From NCBI GenBank assembly GCA_947174945.1, contig CAMWKZ010000022.1, positions 1-40,929 on the forward strand: 40,929 nt of DNA. The letters run 5' to 3'. The translations under genes were made by a program, and so were the position numbers. This stretch comes from an uncultured Prevotellaceae bacterium. GTDB lineage: Bacteria; Bacteroidota; Bacteroidia; Bacteroidales; Bacteroidaceae. Below are positions 1 to 9,420 of the stretch, piece after piece. Every line of letters begins with the position of its first letter. Position 1 is the first letter of the stretch. A model generated the notes under the pieces. The model had not been told where the DNA came from, did no database searches, and was given only the letters and a program-made list of their open reading frames with translations.

Positions 1-2286
1 ATAGAAACCCGACTTACCCGTGTCGTAAGGCACATGCAGGCCTACCCCCCAGTCAAGCCGCAAGATAAGGAAGTCAAGGTCATAGCGCAAGCCAATGCCC
101 GAGCCTACAGCCAAGTCACGAAAGAGGTGGTTAAAACGGAAGTTGGTTTCTCCAACAAATTTATAATCTGTCTCGTTTTCAAATCCCTGATTCTTCGTCC
201 AGACATTACCTGCATCCAAAAACAAGGCAACATGAAGATTGCCAAAAAGCTGACGGCGATACTCCAGATTGAACACCAATTTTATATCGCCATTCTGCAA
301 AAGATAAGATATGGCCTTATTGTCATAGCCGGGAAAACGCCCTGGACCAACACCGCGCACAGGGAAAGCACGAATACTATTGGCACCGCCCACGTAGAAC
401 AACTCCGAATTAGGCACCCAGTCACTATTGCCATAGCAATAAATCATACCTGCATTAACGTGTCCTACCAGCTTAGTATGCGCAGATAGTGTCCACGTCT
501 TGGTAAAATCAGTTTCTACCTTTATGAACTGCGAATAGGGATTCTTAAATAATTCCTTATCTTTCTCGTTCCACCGCTTACCAGCCATCAACATACCCAA
601 CGAGGTCACATTACCCGCCTCTGCAATCGTTGTTTCCCATCGAATAGGGTGCAACTTACCTGCAGGACTGGTATAAGTATAGGTATAACGCATCTGCGGA
701 ATAAAATAATCCTGCATGGTAACAGCCAAATAGGGATTTTCTATGACTATAGAGTCAAAAGCATCAGTATGGCTATTCATAAACTGATACTTCAACGTCA
801 ATGGCGAGAACTCATGACGGCTCTGCGCACTAGTCTGCCAGCGGTAAGTCCATTCACCCGAGACAACGTGCATTTTATAGTAGTTGGGACGATAGATGAT
901 ATCAGTCGATGCTTTTGCCAGTGTTGAAGGTGTCGTATAGAAACGACGACGGCGAATAATGCGACCCTGCTTATCACGCCGAATGCGGTTGCCTCCAAAG
1001 AAGGGAGCAATGATACGAGGGAACTCTATAGAAGCATCAGCACCATACTCATAATTATTCATGCTGGAACCACTGTTGGTTGACCATTCATAGGAACCGT
1101 GCAGGTTGGCATCAATCTTCTCACCTCCGCGGAAGGCGTTACGACGAGTAATACCCATACGGAGCTCAGGACCTACACGTCCGATAGTGCGAGCATTGAA
1201 ATTAGTCTCTACATAGAAGTCCCACGGTTTATCAAAAGTGCAATTCATAGTGAGGTCAAGTGTGTCGCAAGTGGGCATTGTATCGCGAGGTGCAAACTGG
1301 AACTCAGTCATTGAGAACAGTCCCATCGCGTTGATTTTATTAAGCGACTCCACATAATCAGTATAACTATACGCCTGACGGGGACGCAACTTTAGGTCGG
1401 CCATCAACACACGCGGACGGATTGGCGGTTTCTTACCCGAAAAGCAAATAGTGAAGAGGCGGCCTCTGAACGAATCAGTGGGCTGTTCCATAAAAGTCTT
1501 GCGCATATTGATGTTTATCCGCCCAATATACCATTTATGCTTGGCAGCCAGCGGTACATCATTAGTCAACTGTAAACGCAACTGAGCCTTTCCATCAACA
1601 ACAAAGGTATCAGCCAGATAGGAGGCATAGTCGGGTTGAAAATAGTAATAGCCATTGTTGCGCAACAAGACATTGATGCGGTTACGTTCTGCATCCAGAT
1701 TACTCACAATGAAGGGGTCACCCCGATGAATCAGTGCTTGGGGTAACGAACTCTTTATGATACTATCGGCCTCTGCCGGAAAACCGAAATAGCCCACACT
1801 ATCAAGCGTATACAAACGCCCTGGGCGGACTGTGTATTGTATCTTGGCCGTCTTAGGATTCTTCTGTTGCACTGTCTCATAGTCAACCCGTCCGTTAAAG
1901 TAGCCATGATTATGCAATACGTTCTGCGCCACCTGCGAGCGCAGCCCCGGATTGACCCACGACATCAATACGGGCTGTTTGCCTAAAGCCTTAGTCATCC
2001 ATCTGGCAAAGCCTCCCGATTTGTCAGCATAATGATTCCAAACACTGACACCCCACGAGAATGGCAAGCGATAATAGCTACTACCAAACAAAGCTCCATT
2101 AGGAGCGGTAGCGAGAGCCGCCTCCACCTCCTCTTGAGTCGTCGTGAAGTTATCGTTCTGCTCATAATCCTCGTATGCAATCTTCTTCAATCCCGTAAAG
2201 AGTTGGTCGCCCTCGGGAATGTTCTTCGTCATTGAGCATGAAGCCAACAGAAGGACACAAAGACACAGGATGCTATTTCGTTTCAT
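1..2286 (-). CDS. tamL: TamL-type BamA/TamA-family outer-membrane lipoprotein (C-terminus cut by window edge)
   Basis: The reading frame is open from the ATG at 2286 to the window start, giving 762 codons. The N-terminus is a lipoprotein signal (MKRNSILCLCVLLLASC, lipobox LLASC, then SMTKN), as in the Bacteroidetes TamL version of TamA. After it come POTRA-like repeats (roughly residues 25-310) and a surface-antigen beta-barrel. The barrel shows typical BamA/TamA stretches such as FYVGGANSIRAFPVRGVGPG and, near the edge, GIGLRYDLDFLILRLDWGVG. About 20 residues of the last strand are missing. The start overlaps the end of tamB by 14 bases, so the two are co-transcribed and probably translationally coupled. 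Family knowledge: TamL works with TamB in outer-membrane protein or lipid assembly. The lipoprotein signal and the pairing are seen; the function is inferred. Confidence 0.9.
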   Translation of the reverse strand, partial: MKRNSILCLCVLLLASCSMTKNIPEGDQLFTGLKKIAYEDYEQNDNFTTTQEEVEAALATAPNGALFGSSYYRLPFSWGVSVWNHYADKSGGFARWMTKALGKQPVLMSWVNPGLRSQVAQNVLHNHGYFNGRVDYETVQQKNPKTAKIQYTVRPGRLYTLDSVGYFGFPAEADSIIKSSLPQALIHRGDPFIVSNLDAERNRINVLLRNNGYYYFQPDYASYLADTFVVDGKAQLRLQLTNDVPLAAKHKWYIGRININMRKTFMEQPTDSFRGRLFTICFSGKKPPIRPRVLMADLKLRPRQAYSYTDYVESLNKINAMGLFSMTEFQFAPRDTMPTCDTLDLTMNCTFDKPWDFYVETNFNARTIGRVGPELRMGITRRNAFRGGEKIDANLHGSYEWSTNSGSSMNNYEYGADASIEFPRIIAPFFGGNRIRRDKQGRIIRRRRFYTTPSTLAKASTDIIYRPNYYKMHVVSGEWTYRWQTSAQSRHEFSPLTLKYQFMNSHTDAFDSIVIENPYLAVTMQDYFIPQMRYTYTYTSPAGKLHPIRWETTIAEAGNVTSLGMLMAGKRWNEKDKELFKNPYSQFIKVETDFTKTWTLSAHTKLVGHVNAGMIYCYGNSDWVPNSELFYVGGANSIRAFPVRGVGPGRFPGYDNKAISYLLQNGDIKLVFNLEYRRQLFGNLHVALFLDAGNVWTKNQGFENETDYKFVGETNFRFNHLFRDLAVGSGIGLRYDLDFLILRLDWGVGLHVPYDTGKSGFY

Positions 2287-5200
2287 TGCTTTGCTTTGTT
2301 TTTAGTGAATCGCTTGGAATGCCCTGAGGTCTCGAATTACCCAAAGGCCTCAACGTCATATCCTTAAAACGGAAGATGTCCGTAAAGTTTTGCAGCGTGC
2401 GACGCCAGATGAAACCGCCACCATACTTCTGCGTATAGCCGTCAAGCCAGTCATAAGAATTGTTCTGGAAGAACAGCGTCAGATACTTATTAGCTGTATC
2501 ATCCAACCGATATTCCAGTCCTACATTGTCGAAGAACGAGTTATGACGGTCCTGAAGTTCTGCTCCAGTCGACACCTTTCCACCAACACTTATCTTCAGA
2601 CGGTTATTGAGGAACCGCTTAGCAAACTTAAAGGAGTAGTCGGTATGCGTACTGCCCGAAGCATCTAATGACTGATCAACGCCTAACGAGAGGTCGAGTG
2701 TACGCAGAGCATTGCCTGTGATACTACTAATCTCACTATTCAGGAACGAGCTCAAGGCTGAGTTCATGGAGAACGGCTGGGTATTACCATCGGCCAGATA
2801 CATCCCAGTGGTCAGCATCGTAACGGCCAGCTTGCCGCGCTGCTCAACACCCATCGATTGCAACTCACTGTGCAGCTGCATATCCTCAGGAGCATCAAGC
2901 GTAAACTCCAGTCCCATATCATTCAGCGTCTTGGTAATGACAACACCGCAGTCGAAGTCAACACTGCGCCCAACCCCGTTATTGCTTGATACAGTAGCCT
3001 TCTTGTGCTCCGTTGCCGTGATGTTCAGTGTGGGGTTCATCGGTTCACCCGTAAACTCAATGTATGAGCCATTCTGGATGGTAAACGTCTTCAGCGGAAT
3101 AACGGGCAGCGAGTATTTCATCTCGCCATTCGACAACGTATAACGCCCTGTCAGCCGCAAGTTGTCAGCAGGATTATACTGCATACGCAACGTTCCACCA
3201 CCCATCAGGTCAATATAGTTAGAGTGGGCGGCATTCAGATAGGCTATGATGTGGGCTCCATTCGACACGTCAACGGTCATATCCATCGTAAAGCCATTCA
3301 GCGGCGGGCGGTCTATAACGAACTGCGTCGTATCGCTGAAGTCCTTAAACTTAACCAAATTATCCAGCTGATTATCCGTTGTGATAGGCGAGTCACGCAA
3401 GACATAACTCACGTCCGTCGTACCCAGCACCTCCAACCGTCCGCGCATATTCAGGTTGTCCAGCTGGCCTTGCATAATGGCAAACACATTGACGAAGGCT
3501 TTACCATAAGCCACGCTACGCGGATTCTCTTTAGCCTTGATAAGCTGATAGTTCTGAGCTCTTATGCGCATATCAACCATTACGCGGTCCAAATTGGCAA
3601 AGTCAACAGAACCCTGTATGTTCAGCGGGTTCTCGTTATGGGCATAGACGGTGAAGTTCTCCAACAGCAACTTAGAATCAACGATGCGGACGGGGTCGTC
3701 ATCGAAGCGCAATGTCACGCCATAGGGGATGCTCTCAACATAAGACGAGTCAAGATAAATCTCACCATTCACCTGCGGCCTGGACAGAGAGCCACGGATG
3801 GTAAGGTTTCCTTCGCCATAACCTTGCAAGCCAAACAGGCGGTCAGGCACCAAACCATTGACAAGCGACAGGGGTAAGCGTTCCAACAGCATGGTCGCAT
3901 CAATGGAACCACCACCTATATTATAATAGGTACCCGTGAGCAAACCTATCTCGATGTCATCCTTCATCAGGTGGGCTTCAACGGCGTGAGCCGAGTCGCC
4001 CTTCTCCAGATAGATGACCTCAGTGCTGACATTGCCTATCGGGCTACCCTCATAAGTCATGTCGCGCACAGCCATATCGCTGGCGACGGATATGCGCCCC
4101 TGGGCATTCTGCACCACGTGATAGTCGCCCTGCATCATGCCCGTCATACGCGGAACATAAGGGATGACGGAGGTTATCTCGTTCAGGCTAAACTGATTCA
4201 AGCTGATGGTAACGTCCTGCAAGGCAGTGGGGTCGTTATCCCCTGAGTATATCTTCACACCCATGCCGTCGTCAGCTACCAAGTCAACATGAGCCTTCAC
4301 CTTGTTATCAACTCCAAAGAACAGATAATTATCGGCGTTAAGGTTGAACTCCTTGTAGCCCAACAATGGGCGCTCGGGTATCAAGTGTACATTAAGCCCG
4401 CTGTCCACCATCTCAGCCTTTGCCCCGATACGGGCTCCCAACTTATTGTCAGCATCATAGTAGCGTATGCCGAAAGTGGCTCCGCGCTCCTGCAACACAC
4501 CACTGAAGAGAGTATTAAAAACAAACTGGGGATTCTTCTTATTGTTGCATATCTGACCGCCATACGACAGGTGGTCTTCGCGTTGCGTCACCCGGAAGTT
4601 TATAGTATCCAGACGCACATCGCTGACCGTGAGCGAGTGTATATAGCCGTTACCATTGACACCCGTTGCAGGCGACATATCCATATCGAACAACAGCTGT
4701 TTGAAGTCGACATCCTGACTTTTCATTATCGTTACCAATGGATTATCGCGACGACTTTCAACGTGTATATTGAGTGTCGGCAGTAGTCGGCGCAGGGCTA
4801 CTTGGTTAATCATCTTACGGCTGAGCTGGGCACTGACTGAGTCGCTCATGACGGCCAACTGCCTCTGTAACCGCTCGTAGTTACCGCTGACATCCAACTT
4901 CACAACAAAATCGCCACTCTGGGCACGCACCAGCACAGTGTCAGGCGTTGTGTTGATATGCAGTCCCACAAACTCGGAACTAATGGTCTTGCTGGTATCG
5001 CGCACCGTAATGTCACTGAGCAGTCCGCTAACATAGTGCGACAACTTCATATCGGACGTGACATCCAACTGCCCACAAAATCCGAGCGCCAGCGGTTTAT
5101 CCATCAAGCGCATCTTGTACAGGTCAAGCCTATTCAGGTCAGCAGACACGTTAGCCACCAACTTCTTGCTATTCAGCAGGGCATCTACATTCAATCTGCC

Positions 5201-6898
5201 ATTAACAAGCGGATTGCGACTATCAAGCATAACCAGTGCGTGACCGTTCTGCACATCAGCCGTCGCCGTCAGATGGTCGAAGTCCCAATGCCCATAGCGC
5301 AAGTTGTGAACCTGAGCATCGGCAGTCAGCTGTGTGCGAGGCGACAGGAAATCGGTGCCTTGCCCCTTTGCGTTAATATCAGCCGTGACGGTGTAGATAG
5401 AGTCACGGGGCATGAAGTGATGAACGTTCAGATTGCTAACGGCCAGCTTCGCATCGTAGCTCATGCGGTCGGCATTGAAACCGCCCTGCAACTTCACCCT
5501 ACCCTTGCCCTCCTGTACCGTCACATCAGTGGTATAGTTAGCACCGTCGGCCTTCACCCGTCCTGCGGCACTCATACCATTAGGCAGTCGGTAATTGCGC
5601 TGCACGTCGCGTGGCAACAAGGCCATGATAAAGTCCAGACGCTGGGTCTGCGCCTTGAACTGCACATCGGCACGCAACCTACTGGGGTTATCCAAGTTGG
5701 CTGCGAAGCCTGTTGCCTGCACATGAAATGCTGTAGGCAACGCAACATCGATGTCGTTAAGTTCCATGTGTTGCAGGTTGCCGTTGAGTGCGCCCTTCAG
5801 TGTCAGCAACTGGTCGGGCCAACGGTCACGGAAAGCCTGTGGCGTGCCGCCCATGAAGTGGAGCAGGTCGCTACGCCCCACCTGTGCCGCCAAGCGCAGT
5901 TGGAGCTTGCCCGGGTCTATCGAGTCAGTCAGGTTGAGCGGCATGGCAAGCTCTACGTTGATGTCTGACTCAGGGGTTTTCAGGTGGAACTTAGGCAGTA
6001 GGATACTACCGTTCTCCATCACTACGGGGCCTGTCAGGTCGGTCACTTGCAGCCCGTTCTTCTCGCGCAACGCCACGCTACGCATCTGGAGGCGCAGTGT
6101 GGGGTCGTGGTAATAGATGGAGTCTATGCCTATGTTAATATTGGTCAAGTCCAGATGGTTATAGTCGAGCCCTTCCACGCGAGGCTGGAAATTCTGGTCA
6201 TACAGCAAGGCACCGTGGTCCCAGTCGACACTGGCAATGGTGTAGGTCTGCGACCCTAGGTCTATTCGTGCTTCACGGGCGGCCAGCGTACCAAAGTGAG
6301 CACGCACACTCATGGTGTCGCCGGGCATGTGGAAGGCAATGTCGGAGCGTTTCACCTGTGCTTCGTCCACGTAAATCTTCCAGCGGGTTTCCGATGTCGT
6401 AGTGTCCTCAGGCACGGAGTCGTTCATGGCAATGTCCAGCTGGGCATCTTCCAGTCGGACTCCATTCAGTGCAATGGTCTCCTGCTTGAGGCCTATTCCG
6501 TCGCTCTTGACAGAGAGCAGACCGACATAGCCCTTCACCCGGGCAGCATCCACAAAGCCATTGGTATTCAGTCGGGTATTGTTCAGTTCCAGTTGGTTGA
6601 CCACCACCTTGCTTTTGAAGAGTGGCAATAGCTGTACATCGACCACCACGCGCTCCACATCGGCAATGGTGTCGGGCTGGTGGATGACCCGCACCCCGTT
6701 GACTCCCAAGTCGAGCGGAAAGGATAAGTTGACCCTGTCCACCGTAATCTCCATGCCCGTCTGCTCTGAGGCATAGGCGGCTACTCGGTCTACCAGCCAG
6801 TTCTGCACGGGCGGCAGATAGAGCAAAACGGTCAGGACGACAAACAACAAAACAGGACTTAGCAGGATGCCCAAAATCCACCAAAACGCTTTCTTCAT
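2273..6898 (-). CDS. tamB: TamB/DUF490 translocation and assembly module protein
   Basis: A 1541-residue protein with one N-terminal membrane anchor (residues 5-27, WWILGILLSPVLLFVVLTVL) and an AsmA-like start (MEITVDRVNLSFPLDLGVNG). A very long beta-rich body follows, ending in the DUF490/TamB domain. Near the C-terminus it reads KTFTIQNGSYIEFTGEPMNP and later LGVDQSLDASG, typical of TamB. Length is in the usual range for Bacteroidetes TamB (about 1450-1700). TamB is an inner-membrane-anchored hydrophobic groove spanning the periplasm and is thought to carry lipids or assist barrel assembly with its TamA/TamL partner. It begins 4 bases after the pseudouridine synthase gene stops and overlaps tamL by 14 bases, so the three form one minus-strand operon. 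Identification is strong; the exact cargo cannot be read from sequence. Confidence 0.93.
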   Translation of the reverse strand: MKKAFWWILGILLSPVLLFVVLTVLLYLPPVQNWLVDRVAAYASEQTGMEITVDRVNLSFPLDLGVNGVRVIHQPDTIADVERVVVDVQLLPLFKSKVVVNQLELNNTRLNTNGFVDAARVKGYVGLLSVKSDGIGLKQETIALNGVRLEDAQLDIAMNDSVPEDTTTSETRWKIYVDEAQVKRSDIAFHMPGDTMSVRAHFGTLAAREARIDLGSQTYTIASVDWDHGALLYDQNFQPRVEGLDYNHLDLTNINIGIDSIYYHDPTLRLQMRSVALREKNGLQVTDLTGPVVMENGSILLPKFHLKTPESDINVELAMPLNLTDSIDPGKLQLRLAAQVGRSDLLHFMGGTPQAFRDRWPDQLLTLKGALNGNLQHMELNDIDVALPTAFHVQATGFAANLDNPSRLRADVQFKAQTQRLDFIMALLPRDVQRNYRLPNGMSAAGRVKADGANYTTDVTVQEGKGRVKLQGGFNADRMSYDAKLAVSNLNVHHFMPRDSIYTVTADINAKGQGTDFLSPRTQLTADAQVHNLRYGHWDFDHLTATADVQNGHALVMLDSRNPLVNGRLNVDALLNSKKLVANVSADLNRLDLYKMRLMDKPLALGFCGQLDVTSDMKLSHYVSGLLSDITVRDTSKTISSEFVGLHINTTPDTVLVRAQSGDFVVKLDVSGNYERLQRQLAVMSDSVSAQLSRKMINQVALRRLLPTLNIHVESRRDNPLVTIMKSQDVDFKQLLFDMDMSPATGVNGNGYIHSLTVSDVRLDTINFRVTQREDHLSYGGQICNNKKNPQFVFNTLFSGVLQERGATFGIRYYDADNKLGARIGAKAEMVDSGLNVHLIPERPLLGYKEFNLNADNYLFFGVDNKVKAHVDLVADDGMGVKIYSGDNDPTALQDVTISLNQFSLNEITSVIPYVPRMTGMMQGDYHVVQNAQGRISVASDMAVRDMTYEGSPIGNVSTEVIYLEKGDSAHAVEAHLMKDDIEIGLLTGTYYNIGGGSIDATMLLERLPLSLVNGLVPDRLFGLQGYGEGNLTIRGSLSRPQVNGEIYLDSSYVESIPYGVTLRFDDDPVRIVDSKLLLENFTVYAHNENPLNIQGSVDFANLDRVMVDMRIRAQNYQLIKAKENPRSVAYGKAFVNVFAIMQGQLDNLNMRGRLEVLGTTDVSYVLRDSPITTDNQLDNLVKFKDFSDTTQFVIDRPPLNGFTMDMTVDVSNGAHIIAYLNAAHSNYIDLMGGGTLRMQYNPADNLRLTGRYTLSNGEMKYSLPVIPLKTFTIQNGSYIEFTGEPMNPTLNITATEHKKATVSSNNGVGRSVDFDCGVVITKTLNDMGLEFTLDAPEDMQLHSELQSMGVEQRGKLAVTMLTTGMYLADGNTQPFSMNSALSSFLNSEISSITGNALRTLDLSLGVDQSLDASGSTHTDYSFKFAKRFLNNRLKISVGGKVSTGAELQDRHNSFFDNVGLEYRLDDTANKYLTLFFQNNSYDWLDGYTQKYGGGFIWRRTLQNFTDIFRFKDMTLRPLGNSRPQGIPSDSLKTKQSNETK

Positions 6899-6902
6899 AG
6901 TC

Positions 6903-7577
6903 CTAACGATTTATGGTTATCGACTGCCATAGCCGGTCAGCAGGCAGAGGCGACTCCACCACAATGTTTTCCTTGGAAACGGGGTGGACGAACTCGATGC
7001 GCCGAGCCAACAGCGAGATGCTGCCGTCGGGGTTGCTGCGACGTGCGCCATACTTCAAGTCACCCTTGATAGGGCAACCCATAGCGGCCAGCTGGCAGCG
7101 TATCTGATGGTGGCGACCCGTCAGCAGATTGACCTCCAGCAGCCAGTAGCGCTCCGTCTGCCCCACGAGCCGGTATTTCAAAACGGCCTCTTTGCTGTTG
7201 GGCACTGCATGGTCATAGGCATACGACTTGTTCTGCCGCTCGTTGCGAACCAGCCAGTGGCACAGCGTACCCTCCTGCGACTGGGGCGGGTTTTGCACAA
7301 TGGCCCAGTAGGTCTTGTGAACATCGCCGTTGCGAAACATATTGTTCAGGCGTGTCAGCGCCTTCGACGTGCGGGCAAACACGACCAATCCGCTGACGGG
7401 ACGGTCGAGCCGGTGGGTTACACCCAGAAAGACAGCACCAGGCTTCTGGTACTTATCCTTGATATACTGCTTCACCGTTTCCGACAGCGGCACGTCGCCC
7501 GTTTTGTCGCCCTGCACGATTTCGCCGCTCTCCTTCGAAACGATGATGATATGATTATCCTCGTAGACAACTTTCAT
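6903..7577 (-). CDS. RluA/RluD-family RNA pseudouridine synthase
   Basis: A 224-residue protein of the RluA family, which isomerises uridines in rRNA or tRNA. The catalytic motif is HRLDRPVSGL, with the probable catalytic Asp at residue 58. The second family motif is GRHHQIRCQLAAMGCPIKGD at about residues 163-182, followed by KYGA. There is no N-terminal S4 domain, so it is the short form common in Bacteroidetes; that makes the target nucleotide uncertain. A Bacteroidetes -7 box (TATCTTTG) lies just upstream at 7586-7593, making this the probable first gene of the tamB-tamL operon. Family assignment is firm; the specific RluA/RluC/RluD role is not decided. Confidence 0.9.
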   Translation of the reverse strand: MKVVYEDNHIIIVSKESGEIVQGDKTGDVPLSETVKQYIKDKYQKPGAVFLGVTHRLDRPVSGLVVFARTSKALTRLNNMFRNGDVHKTYWAIVQNPPQSQEGTLCHWLVRNERQNKSYAYDHAVPNSKEAVLKYRLVGQTERYWLLEVNLLTGRHHQIRCQLAAMGCPIKGDLKYGARRSNPDGSISLLARRIEFVHPVSKENIVVESPLPADRLWQSITINR

Positions 7578-7585
7578 AGTGAGTA

Positions 7586-7619
7586 CAAAGATACTCCTTT
7601 CCGTAGAATTATCGGCAAA
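7586..7619 (-). promoter_or_regulatory. Promoter of the pseudouridine synthase-tamB-tamL operon
   Basis: On the minus strand a TATCTTTG -7 box (7586-7593) lies 8 bases before the start codon. A TTTG (7616-7619) lies 22 bases upstream, slightly longer than the usual 19-21. The leader would be almost absent. Confidence 0.55.
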
Positions 7620-7655
7620 AGATGTAGATAAAAATACTTAATTTTTTAATCGGCA

Positions 7656-7697
7656 AATGCCATACCCGCCACTGTGCTTACAGGCGGGTATGGCATT
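7656..7697. terminator. Perfect 15-bp hairpin downstream of fabG
   Basis: AATGCCATACCCGCC (7656-7670) pairs exactly with its reverse complement at 7683-7697 across a 12-base loop. It lies 38 bases after the fabG stop on the minus strand. There is no clean U-tract directly after the stem (an AT-rich stretch follows 7 bases later), so it may be a terminator, a 3'-end stabiliser, or both. Confidence 0.6.
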
Positions 7698-7734
7698 AAG
7701 GCCTTGTAATGTCGTTGCGACAAGCGGCTACAGA

Positions 7735-8472
7735 CTACATATTCATGCCACCGTCAACCTGAATAACCTGTCCGCTGACGTAGCTTGACAGGTCGCTGGC
7801 GAGGAACGTAGCCACGTTGGCAATGTCCTCCACCTGACCGCCACGGCGCAGGGGTATCTTCTGAATCCACTCCTTGCGGATGTCGTCAGGCAGTGCCTGT
7901 GTCATAGCCGTGTCAATGAAGCCCGGGGCAATGGCGTTGGCGCGAATGCCCTTCGGGCCCATCTCCTGACCGACCGACTTGGCCAGTGCAATCAGACCAG
8001 CCTTTGAGGCAGCGTAGTTAGCCTGACCAGCGTTGCCGTGAACGCCTACGACAGAGGCCATGTTAATGATGCTGCCGCCACGCTGGCGCATCATCACAGG
8101 CACGCAGGCGTGAATGAAGTTGAAAGCCGACTTCAGATTGACGGCAATCACGGCGTCCCACTGCTGCTCGGTCATGCGGAGCATCAGTCCGTCCTTCGTA
8201 ATACCGGCATTGTTCACCAGAATGTCAATCGAGCCGAACTCTTCCTTTACGGCCTTTACAACCTCCTCCGTCTGTGCAAAGTCGGCAGCGTTTGAGGCAT
8301 AGCTCTTGGCCTTTACACCCAGAGCGGCAATTTCCTTCTCTGTCTCTTCGTTCACCTCGAGGTCAGTAAATGCAACGTTGGCGCCCTCGGCGGCGAACTT
8401 CAGCGCGATAGCCTTTCCGATACCGCGTGCAGCACCCGTGATGAGTGCCGTCTTTCCCTGTAGTAATCCCAT
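7735..8472 (-). CDS. fabG: 3-oxoacyl-[acyl-carrier-protein] reductase FabG
   Basis: A 245-residue classical short-chain dehydrogenase. The NAD(P)-binding motif TGAARGIG is at residues 12-19 and NNAG at 87-90. The catalytic residues are N113, S140, Y153 and K157 (YAASK). The C-terminus VSGQVIQVDGGMNM is the standard FabG ending. FabG reduces 3-oxoacyl-ACP to 3-hydroxyacyl-ACP with NADPH in each fatty-acid elongation cycle, in the cytoplasm. It lies 34 bases downstream of a TetR regulator on the same strand, suggesting a two-gene operon controlled by that regulator. The absence of other fab genes leaves a small chance of another SDR role, but length and motifs fit FabG well. Confidence 0.93.
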   Translation of the reverse strand: MGLLQGKTALITGAARGIGKAIALKFAAEGANVAFTDLEVNEETEKEIAALGVKAKSYASNAADFAQTEEVVKAVKEEFGSIDILVNNAGITKDGLMLRMTEQQWDAVIAVNLKSAFNFIHACVPVMMRQRGGSIINMASVVGVHGNAGQANYAASKAGLIALAKSVGQEMGPKGIRANAIAPGFIDTAMTQALPDDIRKEWIQKIPLRRGGQVEDIANVATFLASDLSSYVSGQVIQVDGGMNM

Positions 8473-8506
8473 AATACTTGTTTATTTAATAAATATGTTT
8501 GTGTGC

Positions 8507-9097
8507 TTAACTCTTTCTTCTGCCCAAGGCGCTGTACACGATTTTAGCCACCTGGGGCCTCGTGTCCTCTTCCTTCATGCCGTGGGCAATGCGCCCGTAG
8601 ATGTAGGGCACCTCCAGTCCCTTGATGCAATAGTGGGTGATGTCGGCCACCAAGTCTACATTGTCGATGTCGAACTCGCCCTCTTCCTTGCCCTCGCGGA
8701 ACACCTTGCGGAATAGCTCTATCTCGGCATCGTCGAAGTTCTTGCGCACCTTTTCCACCATCCAGATATTGCGGAAGAACTCAGCGCGCAGGTTTCCGTT
8801 GCGCACTACTGTCTCTCGAATCATGCTCAGGTGTAGGTATATCAGCTCGATGATTTTGTCTTGGGGGCGTGTCTTCTTCGCAGCCACCTCGTCCAGCTGG
8901 TCGGACAATCGCTCCAGCTCAGACTCTATCACCGCATAGTAAATGTCCTCCTTCGACTTGAAGTAAGTATATAGCGTGCGGCGCCCCTTGCCTGAGGCCT
9001 GCGCGATGTCGTGCATCGTGGTGTTCTCCAACCCGTTCTTTGCAAACAGCTGACGGGCTACGTCCACTAACTTCTGTCTTGTCTTTGATATTGACAT
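8507..9097 (-). CDS. TetR/AcrR-family transcriptional regulator
   Basis: A 196-residue regulator starting at MSISKTRQ. An in-frame start exists upstream at 9151, but GGGAGG is placed about 9 bases before 9097 and the TetR helix-turn-helix begins immediately after it. The DNA-binding domain is at residues 5-50, with TTMHDIAQASGKGRRTLYTY as the helix-turn-helix and FKSKEDIYYAV as the usual following helix. The C-terminal ligand domain (60-196) is of unknown specificity. Because fabG follows directly, it may regulate fatty-acid synthesis or membrane composition, as FabR/FapR-type regulators do in other bacteria; this is inference from position only. Confidence 0.88.
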   Translation of the reverse strand: MSISKTRQKLVDVARQLFAKNGLENTTMHDIAQASGKGRRTLYTYFKSKEDIYYAVIESELERLSDQLDEVAAKKTRPQDKIIELIYLHLSMIRETVVRNGNLRAEFFRNIWMVEKVRKNFDDAEIELFRKVFREGKEEGEFDIDNVDLVADITHYCIKGLEVPYIYGRIAHGMKEEDTRPQVAKIVYSALGRRKS

Positions 9098-9148
9098 ATT
9101 GATTGTCCTCCCAAACTTTTCCGCATTGCACATCGCAAATACAATGTG

Positions 9149-9179
9149 CAAATGTAGGGAATAGTAGCGATACAGCCAA
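9149..9179 (-). promoter_or_regulatory. Promoter of the tetR-fabG operon
   Basis: On the minus strand a TACATTTG -7 box (9149-9156) is preceded by TTG (9177-9179) with 20 bases between. This matches the Bacteroidetes consensus spacing and gives a leader of roughly 45 bases. Confidence 0.5.
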
Positions 9180-9236
9180 GTTTTTCGCCTTAAAATGTCT
9201 TAAAACACCCGTTTCGTGCGATTTTTCCACAAAACT

Positions 9237-9268
9237 TTTGGTGGTTTCGGAAAATAGTTGTACCTTTG
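9237..9268 (+). promoter_or_regulatory. Promoter of tRNA-fMet
   Basis: TTTG (9237-9240), 20 bases, then TACCTTTG (9261-9268): a perfect Bacteroidetes sigma-A promoter. It ends 23 bases before the first base of the tRNA. Confidence 0.85.
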
Positions 9269-9291
9269 CACCCGCTTACAAGCAATAACAT

Positions 9292-9364
9292 CGCGGAGTG
9301 GAGCAGTTGGTAGCTCGCCAGGCTCATAACCTGGAGGTCGCATGTTCGAGTCCTGCCTCCGCAA
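9292..9364 (+). tRNA. Initiator tRNA-fMet (anticodon CAT)
   Basis: A full cloverleaf can be drawn. The acceptor stem is 9292-9298 with 9357-9363, the D-stem GAGC/GCTC, the anticodon stem CCAGG/CCTGG with CAT at 9325-9327, and the discriminator base is A9364. Two features mark it as an initiator: the unpaired C1-A72 at the end of the acceptor stem, and an A11-T24 pair in the D-stem. The anticodon stem has AGG/CCT at the positions where many initiators carry three G-C pairs. The T-stem (GCATG/CCTGC) has one T-C mismatch at 52:62. CCA is not encoded; CT follows the discriminator base. A terminator follows at once. Confidence 0.93.
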
Positions 9365-9371
9365 CTATCTC

Positions 9372-9401
9372 AAGCAGTCCTAAAAAAGGGCTGCTTTTTT
9401 T
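9372..9401 (+). terminator. Intrinsic terminator of tRNA-fMet
   Basis: AAGCAGTCC, a 7-base loop, GGGCTGCTT and a run of T. The stem has nine pairs including one G-T. It begins 7 bases after the tRNA end. Confidence 0.85.
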
Positions 9402-9420
9402 CATGCCAAGCCCCCATTTT

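Noticed and set aside
3224..5968. Several long plus-strand frames opposite tamB
   Set aside because: Shadows of tamB; no signal peptides, domains or promoters.
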